A stretch of 49,805 bases of DNA. Origin: Euryarchaeota archaeon UBA52 (GTDB lineage Archaea; Thermoplasmatota; Poseidoniia; Poseidoniales; Thalassarchaeaceae). The position numbers were made by a program, and so were the translations under genes. The stretch covers positions 1 through 49,805 of the forward strand of contig DAVB01000064.1 in assembly GCA_002505455.1 (NCBI GenBank), in the 5' to 3' direction. Below the pieces are notes generated by a model that was not told the DNA's origin, made no database searches, and saw only the letters and a program-made list of their open reading frames with translations. Below are positions 8,535 through 18,400 of this stretch, piece by piece (the stretch's first letter is position 1; the number at the start of each line of letters is the position of its first letter).

Positions 8535-10535
8535 ATGGGGAGAACGATGGGAGAATGGCCTCCGAGTGAAATATCTCTGTCAGAAAATAGACGTGTTCTA
8601 TTCCTGACAAAGGATCCTTCGCTCATCAAAGCGCAATTGTATGATGGCCTTGATCTCAAAATGAAGGATCTTAATGTTGAAGATTTGATGGATGATATCA
8701 ATACTGACGTAATGACGCCAGCTTGGGTCTGTTTCGATCATGAGCCTGCTATAATCGCGGAGAATGCTTACGCGGGTTTGCTTCACGAAGGTGAAAGGGT
8801 ATTTCGCAAAGGTGCGTTGAAGGAAGGCGGTTTCGAGGTAATTGTCAGCGGCCACAGGAAAGGAACTGGCAGCAGTCGAGAAACTGCTCCACAATGTGAG
8901 AGATGGTCTGGGATCCGGATAGTGATCGCGGCCTCATTCGCCCCAATACATGAGCGGAACAACATCAATCTTGGGCAAGTAATGGGGAATCATGCTATGT
9001 TAGAACGCTTACAGGATGGTGAAATTGTCCCGCTATCAGAATTCACTGAAAAATATGACCCTGTGACTCGACTCATCTTAGAAAACGGGGGGATCCTGCC
9101 ATTCGCAAAAAAATTGGAAGCTGGAGAGGTGGTTTTGCCAAAGTTATCAACCAAGGAAAAGCCAATGACCATGGTTGAGAAGATCATTTCTAACAAATTA
9201 ATCGGAAAAGGCGGTTCTCCATGTTTCGTCTCGCCAGGTGATGCTGTGCTCGCAACGGTAGACGGGGGGTATAGTCACGAGTTCACAACAGCTCAAGTCC
9301 ATAATTTCCTAAAAGAGGAGTATGGGGTGAATTATTCGTTGCCAAACCCGCCAAAATTTGCTGTTTTTGAGGATCATTTACTCTATGCGACGGGAGTTCC
9401 AAGGTTCGGTGCGTTCACTGATAAAATCCAAACTTTACGTGATCTGCAAGTGGTTTTCCAGCAGCATACAGGGGTGAGGGATTATTCTGCAAAGGATGGA
9501 GTGAGTCCGGGGATATGCCATCAGGTGGCTCGAGAGGAGTTCATTGATGTTGGAGATTTCATTCAAGCGACTGACAGTCACACTTGCATGGGCGGGGCGT
9601 CCAACGCACTGACCTATGGTGTCGGTTCAACGGAATACGCAAATCTCGTACACAATCAATTTGCATTCGTAAAGGTCCCAGAGAGTATTCGTTTCGAATT
9701 AACAGGATCATTGAATCCAGGTTGTACTGCTAAAGATGTCATTTTACACATACTTTGGCACTATGCCAAACACTCTGACACCCTAGATCGTTCAATGGAA
9801 TTTGGTGGTGCGGGTCTTGCTTCTTTATCGATGGATGAAAGAGCAACGTTATGCAATATGGCAACAGAGTGTAGTGCAAAGACGGGGATATGTGAGCCAG
9901 ATCAGCTAACAATCGATTGGTTGTTAGAAAGAAGGGGCGATTTGAACGAGGCAGATATCCGTAATTCGTTTGTATTTCCAGATCCTGATGCGCATTACGA
10001 TGGGGGCATACACGTAATCGATCTCGATCAGATACGCCCAATGGTCGCCCATCCGGGCAATCCGGATGAAGGCGTTCCCTCTGATCCTACCAATGGGGCG
10101 TATATTGACGAAATCGGCGAGGTTCGAATTGACATAGCATATGCCGGATCATGCACCGCCGGCAAAGATGATGATTTTGCGTACTATGCTATGGTCACTG
10201 AAGCCGCTCTTGACGCGGGTCTGAAAATAGCAGATGGCGTAGAGTGTTACATTCAATTCGGATCTAAATCTGTAAAAGATCTATCTGAAAGAAAAGGATG
10301 GAGCTCGATGTTCGAAAGGGCGGGTGTGAAGATGATCGATCCCGGTTGTGGCGCATGCATTGGGGCCGGACCGGGGGTTTCGAATGATGTCGATCAGGTT
10401 ACTGTATCTGCAATCAATCGAAATTTCCAGGGTCGTTCTGGACCTGGTAAACTGTATCTAGCCAGCCCGCTGACAGTAATGGCTAGTGCGTTCACTGGGA
10501 AGATATCTGCATGGGACCCGGGTCTATTCGATTGA
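8535..10535 (+). CDS. Aconitase-superfamily hydratase with N-terminal swivel domain
   Basis: [4Fe-4S] hydro-lyase, most likely citrate/isocitrate aconitase given icd nearby; homoaconitase or isopropylmalate dehydratase activity is not excluded. About 667 residues from ATG 8535 (an in-frame TTG lies at 8529, another ATG at 8547). The domain order is unusual. The LeuD-like swivel domain comes first (residues about 40-160: DINTD, GHRKGTGSSRE, IAASFAPIHERN), followed by the LeuC-like catalytic domains. These carry cluster ligands Cys351 (TDSHTCMGG), Cys605 and Cys608 (GCGACIGAGPG). Canonical AcnA has the swivel last; AcnB has it before the catalytic part but after an extra helical domain, which is absent here. 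It stands alone and divergent from TFB. Confidence 0.88.
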   Translation: MGRTMGEWPPSEISLSENRRVLFLTKDPSLIKAQLYDGLDLKMKDLNVEDLMDDINTDVMTPAWVCFDHEPAIIAENAYAGLLHEGERVFRKGALKEGGFEVIVSGHRKGTGSSRETAPQCERWSGIRIVIAASFAPIHERNNINLGQVMGNHAMLERLQDGEIVPLSEFTEKYDPVTRLILENGGILPFAKKLEAGEVVLPKLSTKEKPMTMVEKIISNKLIGKGGSPCFVSPGDAVLATVDGGYSHEFTTAQVHNFLKEEYGVNYSLPNPPKFAVFEDHLLYATGVPRFGAFTDKIQTLRDLQVVFQQHTGVRDYSAKDGVSPGICHQVAREEFIDVGDFIQATDSHTCMGGASNALTYGVGSTEYANLVHNQFAFVKVPESIRFELTGSLNPGCTAKDVILHILWHYAKHSDTLDRSMEFGGAGLASLSMDERATLCNMATECSAKTGICEPDQLTIDWLLERRGDLNEADIRNSFVFPDPDAHYDGGIHVIDLDQIRPMVAHPGNPDEGVPSDPTNGAYIDEIGEVRIDIAYAGSCTAGKDDDFAYYAMVTEAALDAGLKIADGVECYIQFGSKSVKDLSERKGWSSMFERAGVKMIDPGCGACIGAGPGVSNDVDQVTVSAINRNFQGRSGPGKLYLASPLTVMASAFTGKISAWDPGLFD

Positions 10536-10641
10536 CTTTCATCTGGAGCGCTTCAACTGTATTCCATGATCTCCCGTTAAACAAGTAATATGGTTCATTG
10601 CCGATAATTTGCGTTATGATGGGGTATGCTCTAAGTGCTAT

Positions 10642-10668
10642 CTGTCGTTATATTCAGTCTACCGACAG
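10642..10668. repeat. Inverted repeat upstream of top6B
   Basis: CTGTCG (10642-10647) and CGACAG (10663-10668) flank a 15-base spacer containing TTATATTCAG. The spacer is a possible TATA element for top6B, which starts about 50-70 bases downstream. A repeat flanking a TATA-like sequence could be a repressor site. The rest of the 10536-10711 intergenic stretch shows no gene. Confidence 0.3.
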
Positions 10669-10711
10669 GAGGCCCCTTGTCATCAGGGCATAGGGAGGAC
10701 CTTGTAGGACG

Positions 10712-12796
10712 GTGGTCGAGATGGACAAGGCGAAGAGGATTGCAAACAAACAAAAGCAAATCTCGATAAGCGAATTCTTTGAAAAAAACAAGCATTTTCT
10801 CGGATTCGACACTCATCAAAGAGCGGTCATAACCGCTGTGAAAGAGGCTGTAGACAATTCTCTCGATGCTTGTGAAGAAGGTCGGATACTGCCTGAAATA
10901 CATGTTGAAATAAAACGACTGGAGGGGGGTCGTCTTGAGCTTGTGACACAGGATAACGGCCCGGGTATTCCAAGGGACTCGATAGCTAACGTATTTGGCA
11001 AATTCTTGCTTGGTTCACGATTCCATGCCATTCGTCAAACTCGCGGGCAACAAGGGATAGGAATAACCGGGGTCGTGATGTATGCTCAACTAACGACTGG
11101 TTCCACGACGACTGTGCTGTCGAAGATTGAAACAGAATCGACTGCTGTCAGAGTCGATCTTGCATTGGATACGAAGAACAACAGGGCCTTGAAGTCTAAT
11201 GAAGAAAGGATACCCTTGGAAGAATGGTTTGAAGAAAGCGGCATGGAATCACATCATGGTCTCAGAATTAGAACGGTGATGGCTGCTAAATATCAGAGAG
11301 GGAGGCAGTCTGTTCATCAGTATCTGAGAATGACTTCTATTGTCAACCCACATGCCACGATCAGGCTGAGAGTGATTGGAAAGAACGGGGAAATTATCGA
11401 TGAAGGAGAATGGGTGAGAACCACGAATAAGCTACCAAGGCCCGTTGTTGAGATTCGCCCTCATCCGCACGGTATGCAATTCGGAACACTGCAAAGAATG
11501 CTAAAAAACACCAAAGAGAGGAATGTCAAGTCATTCCTCACTAAGGAATTTGAAAAGGTGTCTCCCTTGGTCTCCAAGAAAATTTTGGGACATGCAGAGA
11601 TAGATGAGAAGAGAAGACCATCTGGTTTGAGTGTCGAGGGGATTCAGGATTTACTATCCGCCTTCATGGCGGTCAAGATACAAGCACCTCCAACAGATTG
11701 CCTCTCACCGATTGAGGAGTTACTAATCAAAAAAGGCCTTGAGAAGGCTATTGATTCTAGATATGCGGCAACAGTGACTAGAGCGCCTACGGTAAGTCAA
11801 GGAAATCCCTTCCAGGTAGAAGTGGGACTGGTCTTCGGAGGCGATCTTCCATCAGATGGGTCTGTTGAGGTTCTTCGATTCGCGAATAGGGTTCCTCTGA
11901 TGTATCAACAAGGGGGGTGTCTGTTAACAAAGGCAATCGAGTCGATAAACTGGCGGCCATATGGTCTTGAGCAGACTGGTGGGAAGGGGGTTCCCAAGGG
12001 GCCTGCTGCCATACTTGTCCATCTGGCCTCGACCAATGTACAGTTTACTAGCGAGGCTAAAGAAGCCGTGGCTGATAATGAAGAGGTTCATGCTGAATTA
12101 AGAAGAGCGCTTTTCGCAGTGGGCAGAGGGCTGCAGAGTCATAGAAAGAGGGTCGGTCAGAGGCAAAAATCGAGGGATAAATTTGATCTGATCAATAAAA
12201 TCCTACCAGAGATCGCTTCAAAATCTTCGTCCATGCTTGGAAGGCCAAAGCCGGATCTTTCTCCAATAATTACGAAAATCATGAATGCAGTATTTTGTGA
12301 AGAAGAGACTATCTGGAATGCAAAGGAAAAATTAGCGATATGCTCGATTAAAATCTACAATTATACAGCAAGGGCTAGAGCATATACGATTATTGCGAAA
12401 TGGCCGGAGGGAGAGAAGATTTCCATTATCCATGAATCCATGAAAGGTCAAAGAGAAACCATTGGTCTGAGGAAATGGAGACTGGATGCGATAAATCCAG
12501 GAAAGATGGCTGAAATTACGTTTTCAGTTGGGGGGCTTGGCCAAGGAGATTGGAAAGAGGCTGAGGTTTTCTTCCGTGGCAGTGGAGAAATCATAGGTTG
12601 TGAGAAATTGGATGAGGTTCTTGTCAAAGATATGAAGAGGCAGGAGTCGCTTAAGGAAATGGTAGAAGATTTTGAAGAGGAATTGGAAAATCATCATACT
12701 CCAAATGAGAATGTAGGCCATGTGAATCAAATTTCTGATCAGGTTGAAGACTTTGGAGGGGATTTCAGCAAATGGGTCCGACAAGGAGATGAGTGA
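10712..12796 (+). CDS. top6B: DNA topoisomerase VI subunit B
   Basis: ATPase subunit of the type IIB topoisomerase that relaxes and decatenates DNA. 694 residues from GTG 10712; ATG 10721 (three codons in, preceded by GGTGG) is the likelier start. The GHKL ATPase motifs are clear: N-box AVKEAVDNSLDAC, G1 box QDNGPGIP, G2 box RGQQGIGITGVVMY with FGKFLLGSRFH between, then the transducer domain with the Lys-containing loop near QTGGKGVPKGP. An H2TH-like segment sits between (about 290-350). The C-terminal extension from about residue 520 contains an Ig-like part and ends in an acidic helical tail. It overlaps top6A by 4 bases. Confidence 0.96.
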   Translation: MVEMDKAKRIANKQKQISISEFFEKNKHFLGFDTHQRAVITAVKEAVDNSLDACEEGRILPEIHVEIKRLEGGRLELVTQDNGPGIPRDSIANVFGKFLLGSRFHAIRQTRGQQGIGITGVVMYAQLTTGSTTTVLSKIETESTAVRVDLALDTKNNRALKSNEERIPLEEWFEESGMESHHGLRIRTVMAAKYQRGRQSVHQYLRMTSIVNPHATIRLRVIGKNGEIIDEGEWVRTTNKLPRPVVEIRPHPHGMQFGTLQRMLKNTKERNVKSFLTKEFEKVSPLVSKKILGHAEIDEKRRPSGLSVEGIQDLLSAFMAVKIQAPPTDCLSPIEELLIKKGLEKAIDSRYAATVTRAPTVSQGNPFQVEVGLVFGGDLPSDGSVEVLRFANRVPLMYQQGGCLLTKAIESINWRPYGLEQTGGKGVPKGPAAILVHLASTNVQFTSEAKEAVADNEEVHAELRRALFAVGRGLQSHRKRVGQRQKSRDKFDLINKILPEIASKSSSMLGRPKPDLSPIITKIMNAVFCEEETIWNAKEKLAICSIKIYNYTARARAYTIIAKWPEGEKISIIHESMKGQRETIGLRKWRLDAINPGKMAEITFSVGGLGQGDWKEAEVFFRGSGEIIGCEKLDEVLVKDMKRQESLKEMVEDFEEELENHHTPNENVGHVNQISDQVEDFGGDFSKWVRQGDE

Positions 12797-13908
12797 TCAT
12801 GCAAGATAGGAATCGAAGCAAGAAAGAGACAGTAGATGCACTCCATGCTGTTGCAGGAGAGATGCATGACAGAATGATGCGCGGTGAGCCGCCTCGGATG
12901 ACTCTGCCAGTAAGGTCGAAGACGAATATTGCGTTCGATGAGAAATTGAACGTTTACAAATATGGCAAAAAGAAGACGATTAGGGATGCGACTAGTCTCG
13001 GTTCCGCGCATCAACTCCTGAGGGCGTTGCATGTCACTGAGTTCATGGAGGATATGATCGAGAGTGAAAAGTCATCAACTCTAAGAGAGATGTATTACAT
13101 CTCAGAAGGGTGGGGATATGGTAAATTCGGGTCTCAGAATGAAAGTAACAACCTCGCTGAAGACTTGGAGATTGTTACGGGTTGTTTGAGAGAGGATTTC
13201 AAACTAAGACCTGAAGAGGACGGAGCTAGGATAATCGGTAATCTGACCTTCCGAGAAAGAAACAGAAGGGGTGAATGGATGAGGATAAACTGCAGAGATG
13301 ATGTCGGTGACTCTGGATATGGGGTTCCATACAATGTAGAGTCTGAAAAATTGGAATTATTGGAGCATGATATCGACTTCATGATGGCGATCGAAACTGG
13401 GGGGATGTTCGATCGACTTGTGGAGAATGGTTTTGATGAGCTGGCAAGATGTGGTTTGATCCATCTAAAAGGCCAGCCGGCTCGTTCTACTAGGCGCGTA
13501 ATGAAGAGGATAAATGAAGAATGGGGTGTACCAATCGTAGTATTTACTGATGCAGATCCTTGGTCTTTCAGAATCTTCGCATCGATTGCATACGGGGCTA
13601 TCAAAACAGCCCATATTTCAGAATACTTAGCGACACCGAGCGCGGTATATCTTGGAATAGAATCTGGGGACATAGAAGCTTACGAGCTTCCCTCTGATGA
13701 GTTGACGTCTAGGGATATAGAGGCGTTGAAAGCGGAAAAGAGTGATCCTCGTTTCCAAACTCAAGAGTGGATTGATCAGATAGATCTAATGCTCAAATTG
13801 GGGAAGAAGGCTGAACAGCAGTCTCTCGCGAAATATGGTCTTGATTTCGTTACAGACACGTATCTTCCAGAGAAGCTCCAGCAGAAATTAGGTCTCGTAA
13901 TCGGCTAA
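12793..13908 (+). CDS. top6A: DNA topoisomerase VI subunit A (Spo11-like)
   Basis: DNA-cleaving subunit of topoisomerase VI, which forms a 5'-phosphotyrosyl bond. 371 residues from GTG 12793, overlapping the top6B stop by 4 bases. ATG 12799 is an alternative, and AAGGAG at 12783-12788 could serve as its ribosome-binding site. A CAP-like domain contains the tyrosine pair of LREMYYISEGWGY (Tyr101/Tyr102, the second matching the family's catalytic position). The Toprim domain shows the Glu of IETGGMFDRL (about 200) and the DADPWSFRI motif (about 253), where many homologues have DGDPWG. Standard two-gene operon of archaea. Confidence 0.96.
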   Translation: MIMQDRNRSKKETVDALHAVAGEMHDRMMRGEPPRMTLPVRSKTNIAFDEKLNVYKYGKKKTIRDATSLGSAHQLLRALHVTEFMEDMIESEKSSTLREMYYISEGWGYGKFGSQNESNNLAEDLEIVTGCLREDFKLRPEEDGARIIGNLTFRERNRRGEWMRINCRDDVGDSGYGVPYNVESEKLELLEHDIDFMMAIETGGMFDRLVENGFDELARCGLIHLKGQPARSTRRVMKRINEEWGVPIVVFTDADPWSFRIFASIAYGAIKTAHISEYLATPSAVYLGIESGDIEAYELPSDELTSRDIEALKAEKSDPRFQTQEWIDQIDLMLKLGKKAEQQSLAKYGLDFVTDTYLPEKLQQKLGLVIG

Positions 13909-13939
13909 ACTCCAAATCAGAGTTTGTTGTGATTGGGGT

Positions 13940-14698
13940 ATGAGCCGCGTCAGATATCCCGTTGTCGTCCTCGTGGCGAGTTTTTTCTGTGTAGTATCTT
14001 TTGCTGTATCTTACTCAAATTTTGATGGTTATGGTGATCTTGATCCTGAGCAAAATAGCTTGCAAAAAATAGAATCGGGCGGATCTTTCTCTATAGTTCT
14101 GGATGAGTATGATCAGATCTGGGTCTATTCTGAAAATCGGGAGTCGTCTAATGCCAGTGTCATAATAACGCTCAATGGAGCGATTGTGAATGGCACTTCC
14201 GCGAAATGGTATGATACCTTTCTCACCAGTGAAGACGGGGAGAGAGTGTATGTGCCTTTGATTAAACTCGGACCGGGTGCAGAGGGGGAGTATGTGTTTG
14301 AGAATGATGGAGTTGGGGTGTTGTATCTCATTGATATGGTAGGCATAGGGGAAAACCTGTGGGAACAATCCTCTGTGCAGATTATGGCCGTCTCGTGCTG
14401 TCTTACCCCTCTTTTGGCAATGATTGGGGTCTTTGGCCTCATTAGATCTTCAAAAACTTCCAAGACCGGACCTAAAATACTGGTTTTTGATTCGAATGTG
14501 GGCATACCAACGACTGAAGAGGTTTTCAGATCGGTGAATAATATCCCTAGGGAAAGTGTGTCTGAGACTACTACTCCTGACCCGTGGAAAGAAGATTCTT
14601 CTGAGGTTGAAGAGACAATTGAAGAAGTGGATGATTCTACAGAAAGGGTTCAATCGGATGATGCTGGGAGTGATTGGCAAACTTGGGACGAAGGTTAG
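13940..14698 (+). CDS. Two-helix membrane protein with acidic cytoplasmic tail
   Basis: Not recognised. 252 residues. An N-terminal hydrophobic segment (about 6-24, after Arg residues) acts as signal anchor or signal peptide. A probably extracellular beta-rich domain of about 115 residues follows, then a second membrane segment (about 146-168: VQIMAVSCCLTPLLAMIGVFGLI) with RSSKTSKTGPK behind it, which places the C-terminus inside. The tail is Ser/Thr/Glu/Asp-rich and ends in WQTWDEG. It lies between top6A and a winged-helix regulator, all on the same strand. This layout resembles many small surface-sensor-like proteins of marine euryarchaea, but no function can be assigned. Confidence 0.75.
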   Translation: MSRVRYPVVVLVASFFCVVSFAVSYSNFDGYGDLDPEQNSLQKIESGGSFSIVLDEYDQIWVYSENRESSNASVIITLNGAIVNGTSAKWYDTFLTSEDGERVYVPLIKLGPGAEGEYVFENDGVGVLYLIDMVGIGENLWEQSSVQIMAVSCCLTPLLAMIGVFGLIRSSKTSKTGPKILVFDSNVGIPTTEEVFRSVNNIPRESVSETTTPDPWKEDSSEVEETIEEVDDSTERVQSDDAGSDWQTWDEG

Positions 14699-14733
14699 GT
14701 TTGGCTCGTATGGTTTATCCGAGGCGGCACTAA

Positions 14734-14748
14734 CCAACTCTCGGTTGG
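14734..14748 (+). repeat. CCAAC/GTTGG hairpin just upstream of the winged-helix gene
   Basis: CCAAC (14734-14738), loop TCTCG, GTTGG (14744-14748), followed by GAAG and, 7 bases after the stem, the ATG. Nearly the same sequence (CCAACTCGGTTGGGAAG) precedes tRNA-Asp at 28530-28546, also about 7 bases before the gene. The resemblance may be coincidental. Confidence 0.3.
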
Positions 14749-14754
14749 GAAGTC

Positions 14755-15492
14755 ATGCCGGGGTTCGACGATGTCCTCTCGATTCTCGAAAATAAGTCGA
14801 GGAGGGAGATATTGGAATTGCTCACAAAGGAGCCCCATTACGCCCTTCAGTTGTCTGAACTTCTTCAAATTAGCCAGCAAGCAGTGGTTAAACATCTTGG
14901 TATCCTCGAGAAAGCGGGTTTTGTTTCAGTGGATAAGGTTCCTTCAGAGAAGGGAGGGCCGCCAAGGAAAGTGTACAAGGTAACAGAATCGTTCTGTTTA
15001 CGTCTTGATCTTGGGCCTAGATTATTCAAGACGAGTGGTAAAATGATGCCGTCTGGTGGCCCGATGCGGCTTTCTTCGAAGCTTCCGAGTGGTTTGGAGG
15101 AAGTCATTGATACAATGGGAACTCGTCGTAGGATACCTATGAACGAGGCTATGTCTATTCTTTCAGAATTACAGATGCGGCTTGAAAAACTGGATGAGCA
15201 GCGAGATGCGTTGATTGCTCTTCATCAACAAGTTATGATGAAAGTGGCACCTAGCATTGAGGATTTGACTGATAATTACGAAGAACGCCAATTGGCTCAT
15301 GCGATGCTGGATCAACCGAGGCGTCCTGTCGACCTCGATCTCTTCTCACAGAGCATTAGAATCCAGTCTTCACAAGCTGAAGGCATCATGGCGGGCTTAC
15401 GCGACCGTCTAATCAGAGATCTGGCAAGGAGCAAGGGGAATGTCATCGCTGGTGGAGAAGGGGCTCCTCTTCCCTGGTGGCTGGTGCGTTAA
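14755..15492 (+). CDS. Winged-helix (ArsR-type) transcriptional regulator
   Basis: DNA-binding protein of 245 residues. Residues 1-80 form a winged helix: SILENKSRREILELLTKEP, the recognition segment LSELLQISQQAVVKHLGILEKAGFV, and the wing PSEKGGPPRKVYKVTE. The middle (90-120) is linker-like, and residues about 125-165 (MNEAMSILSELQMRLEKLDEQRDALIALHQQ) are a likely coiled coil for dimerisation. No metal-binding cysteines are seen. The start is the ATG at 14755, just after a small hairpin. Its stop directly abuts the stop of the convergent giant surface protein. The ligand and targets are unknown. Confidence 0.85.
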   Translation: MPGFDDVLSILENKSRREILELLTKEPHYALQLSELLQISQQAVVKHLGILEKAGFVSVDKVPSEKGGPPRKVYKVTESFCLRLDLGPRLFKTSGKMMPSGGPMRLSSKLPSGLEEVIDTMGTRRRIPMNEAMSILSELQMRLEKLDEQRDALIALHQQVMMKVAPSIEDLTDNYEERQLAHAMLDQPRRPVDLDLFSQSIRIQSSQAEGIMAGLRDRLIRDLARSKGNVIAGGEGAPLPWWLVR

Positions 15493-18400
15493 CTAGAATT
15501 CCATGTCGTCATCGGTGTATACCATCATGCTCTTCTTTTCTGCGTATTCTTTCATTGCCTCGATTCTTCGACCCCAGATAACCACCACAGCAACCCCTCC
15601 AAGAGCGATAGTTGCACCGATGATAATCACAGGAACGGAATAAGTTGCAACGGCCTCTAGTAGCGGGTCAAGGAACCGGTTATTCGAGCCCATCTTATCG
15701 GATAGTGACCAATAGTTGTTTGACTCATCAGATTCAATGATATTGTTGTCAGGATCTACGTATACTACTACATCTTGAGAGCCTGCTTCTACAATGTATA
15801 GCAAGGATATTTCCAAGAGTTCTTGATTGCTGGATTGAGAGAGTGGCATGACTGCCTCGATTAACTGACGGTAGACAATGTTGTCTTCGTCGCAGCCATT
15901 CTTTCGAATATCTGATGGGCTCTGGTCAGCGCAAAGAATCACACTTACATCGGTAGCGTGTATATTTCCTATATTTTGTAACTTGACTGTAACTGAAATC
16001 ATTTCACCAACCGCTGCCCTAGACTGTTGTGCGTCGGCTGACAGTATCTTGAGATCGGGCGCTCTAAGCATCAATTGGAGGACTTGCTCATTGGAATCGC
16101 AAGCGGGGGGGTAATTGTCTGGAAGTCCGTCCTTATTCTCATCAAGGGTGCATGAATCATCCCATTCAGGAGTCTCATCGAAATCGCCATCATTAGCAGC
16201 AGAGCCATGTATCGATGTTGCCTTTATTCCAATCAATCTGTCACTTAGCTGTGCTTCATCGTCGATTGATATGATCGCTACGAATTGAATGGTTGTGAAT
16301 GCGTCCATCTCTGGGAATGTTACAGTACTCGTTGTCGAAGTGTAGCATACATCCGGTTCAGGGGCTATGCTCGGTTCGGGAGGAAGGCAGGGTGCTTCTT
16401 TCGGGTACTCTGTGTCAAAATCCTCAACCAGAGCATATGTGATCATCCACTTAGATAGTGTGTTCATTCCGGGTGTTGGGTCCCAACCTCCTCCACCACC
16501 CAGTTTTGTGTGGTTGTGCAGCATTGGCGTGTCTGGGACGTTCCCGGCGTTCGTGAGGTTCATCAGGAAGCGTACGGTTCTGCCGGGGGCACTGGTCTTT
16601 ATCTTCGACTCCATGGCCGGATCTAATGTGATTCGGAGATCGTGGAACTCTGTGATTTCTACTTGTAATTCGATGTTTTCTCTGACTCTTGTCCCTTCAT
16701 AGGGTTCTTCGCTGAGGACATTCAATACAACGCTGTATGTCCCCGCAAGTGTCTTCTCAGGTACATTGATGATTAAATCGAACTCCTTTGAATCGTCTCT
16801 TAGGAGTTCGCCGAAGTAGGCTCTTGGAATGTCTATGTCCCAAATATACGCACCCTCTGGACCCGTGACTGACTCGACTGTAATGTCGAATCGATCAGGT
16901 CCGTTGCCGGTGTTGGTGATTTCTGTAGTCAATGGATATGCTTGCCCTGGATACAGTTCTAGTATGCTGGAGTCAACTTCAGCTTCAAGTTCGTAGACTT
17001 GGATCACGTTTGTTAGAAGCAACGCAGAATCTCTCACTTCGGGCGTTCCCTCGAGATGTGCTTTGACCACAACGGACTCTCCAAAACCGGCTGTTGCATT
17101 GTATGGGGCACACATATTCGCTGTAACCACATATGGATTCCCGACAACAGCCCAATACCTGGGGGCGTTTTCTGGGATTCCATTACCACCGGGTGCACTT
17201 GAGAAGTCTAGTTCTACGGTCCAATGGTCATATCTCCAAACACCCAGGGAGATGTCTGATGGCTTCTCAGACGGCCCGCCGGGTGTGGTGAAAATTAAGG
17301 AGCCTGGGGAGTAATTCTTTGTTACCTCTATGTCAAATTCAGCACAATCGCCAGGTAGGACATTCAAGTTCGTGCCACCTGGTATCTTGAACACGATATT
17401 ACCGGAAGTCTTCACTGAGACATTGATCCAAAGACCCAGCACATCATACGTACCGTGATCGACTTGGAATATCGGTTCTCCTGTGGACCACCCTTTGAGA
17501 TAGATCACATAGGTTCCTGGGGTTTGTGAGGTTGGTATGGTAACTCTGAGATTCTTAGTCACCGCCTGTCCTGGATCGAGGGAAACTTCCGTGGGGAAGT
17601 CTATGCCCCAGCCAAATTGTAAGCCCCACTCCATCTGGCCATCAAGCGTAGACGGGTCGTGGAACGCAAATGTATCGTATACGTTACCTGTATTTCTGAT
17701 AATTATGGAAAAGGTACCTGAACCACCCTGCTCGACATCGATGTTTTTGTTGATTGTAGACAGATCAATCCCATGGACCACGTCCATCAGAATCACGAGT
17801 TGTCTCTCATCATCAATAGCCGGGTCTTTGTATGAGACTGCTCTTACTTTGATCTCTGCTAGTTGGTCGCCCTCGGCTTGGTATATCGTGGGGGCCCTTA
17901 CCCTCAAGTAAAGAGGGACTAGGTTTTCACCGTTCGAATTGCCCTTGAGGTGGATAGGCGTGGACTCGAAGATTGGGGTGTGATTAGATGCATAATAGAG
18001 AGTAGCGCTCCAGTTCATAGGGACGTTCTCTACAGTGAGGCGAAATGTGTCTGCCACAAGGTCAGAGGGGCCGGGTGTTGGGTTGTCGATGGTTAAGTTG
18101 TAGATGGTACTCTCGCCCGGTTCAATGACGTGGTAGTATGTCTCAGAAGGTGCTAGCGCAACGTCAACTAGCCCCGTTAAGACATGGACATAGCACAGTG
18201 TCTGCTTGGGACTATTTCCTTCTCCACATTTAGTTGAGTCGGACCAAGCCACATGCGCTCCGCTTCCAAGGTCATTGGAAAATGCAGGTGGTGTTCCGAG
18301 TTGTGGGTTCCTAGGGGAGTTAGGGCCCAACTTGCCAGATTCCCATGTAGATACCTCGAATATTTCCCATTCATCTAACACAGCTAGAGCGAGGTTATTC

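Noticed and set aside
8390..8701. N-terminal extension of TFB
   Set aside because: Covers the divergent promoter region and the start of the aconitase gene; the residues do not match TFB, whose zinc ribbon normally starts near the N-terminus.
13134..13673. Open frame antisense to top6A (179 codons)
   Set aside because: Ser-rich reverse frame inside a conserved gene, with no upstream signal.
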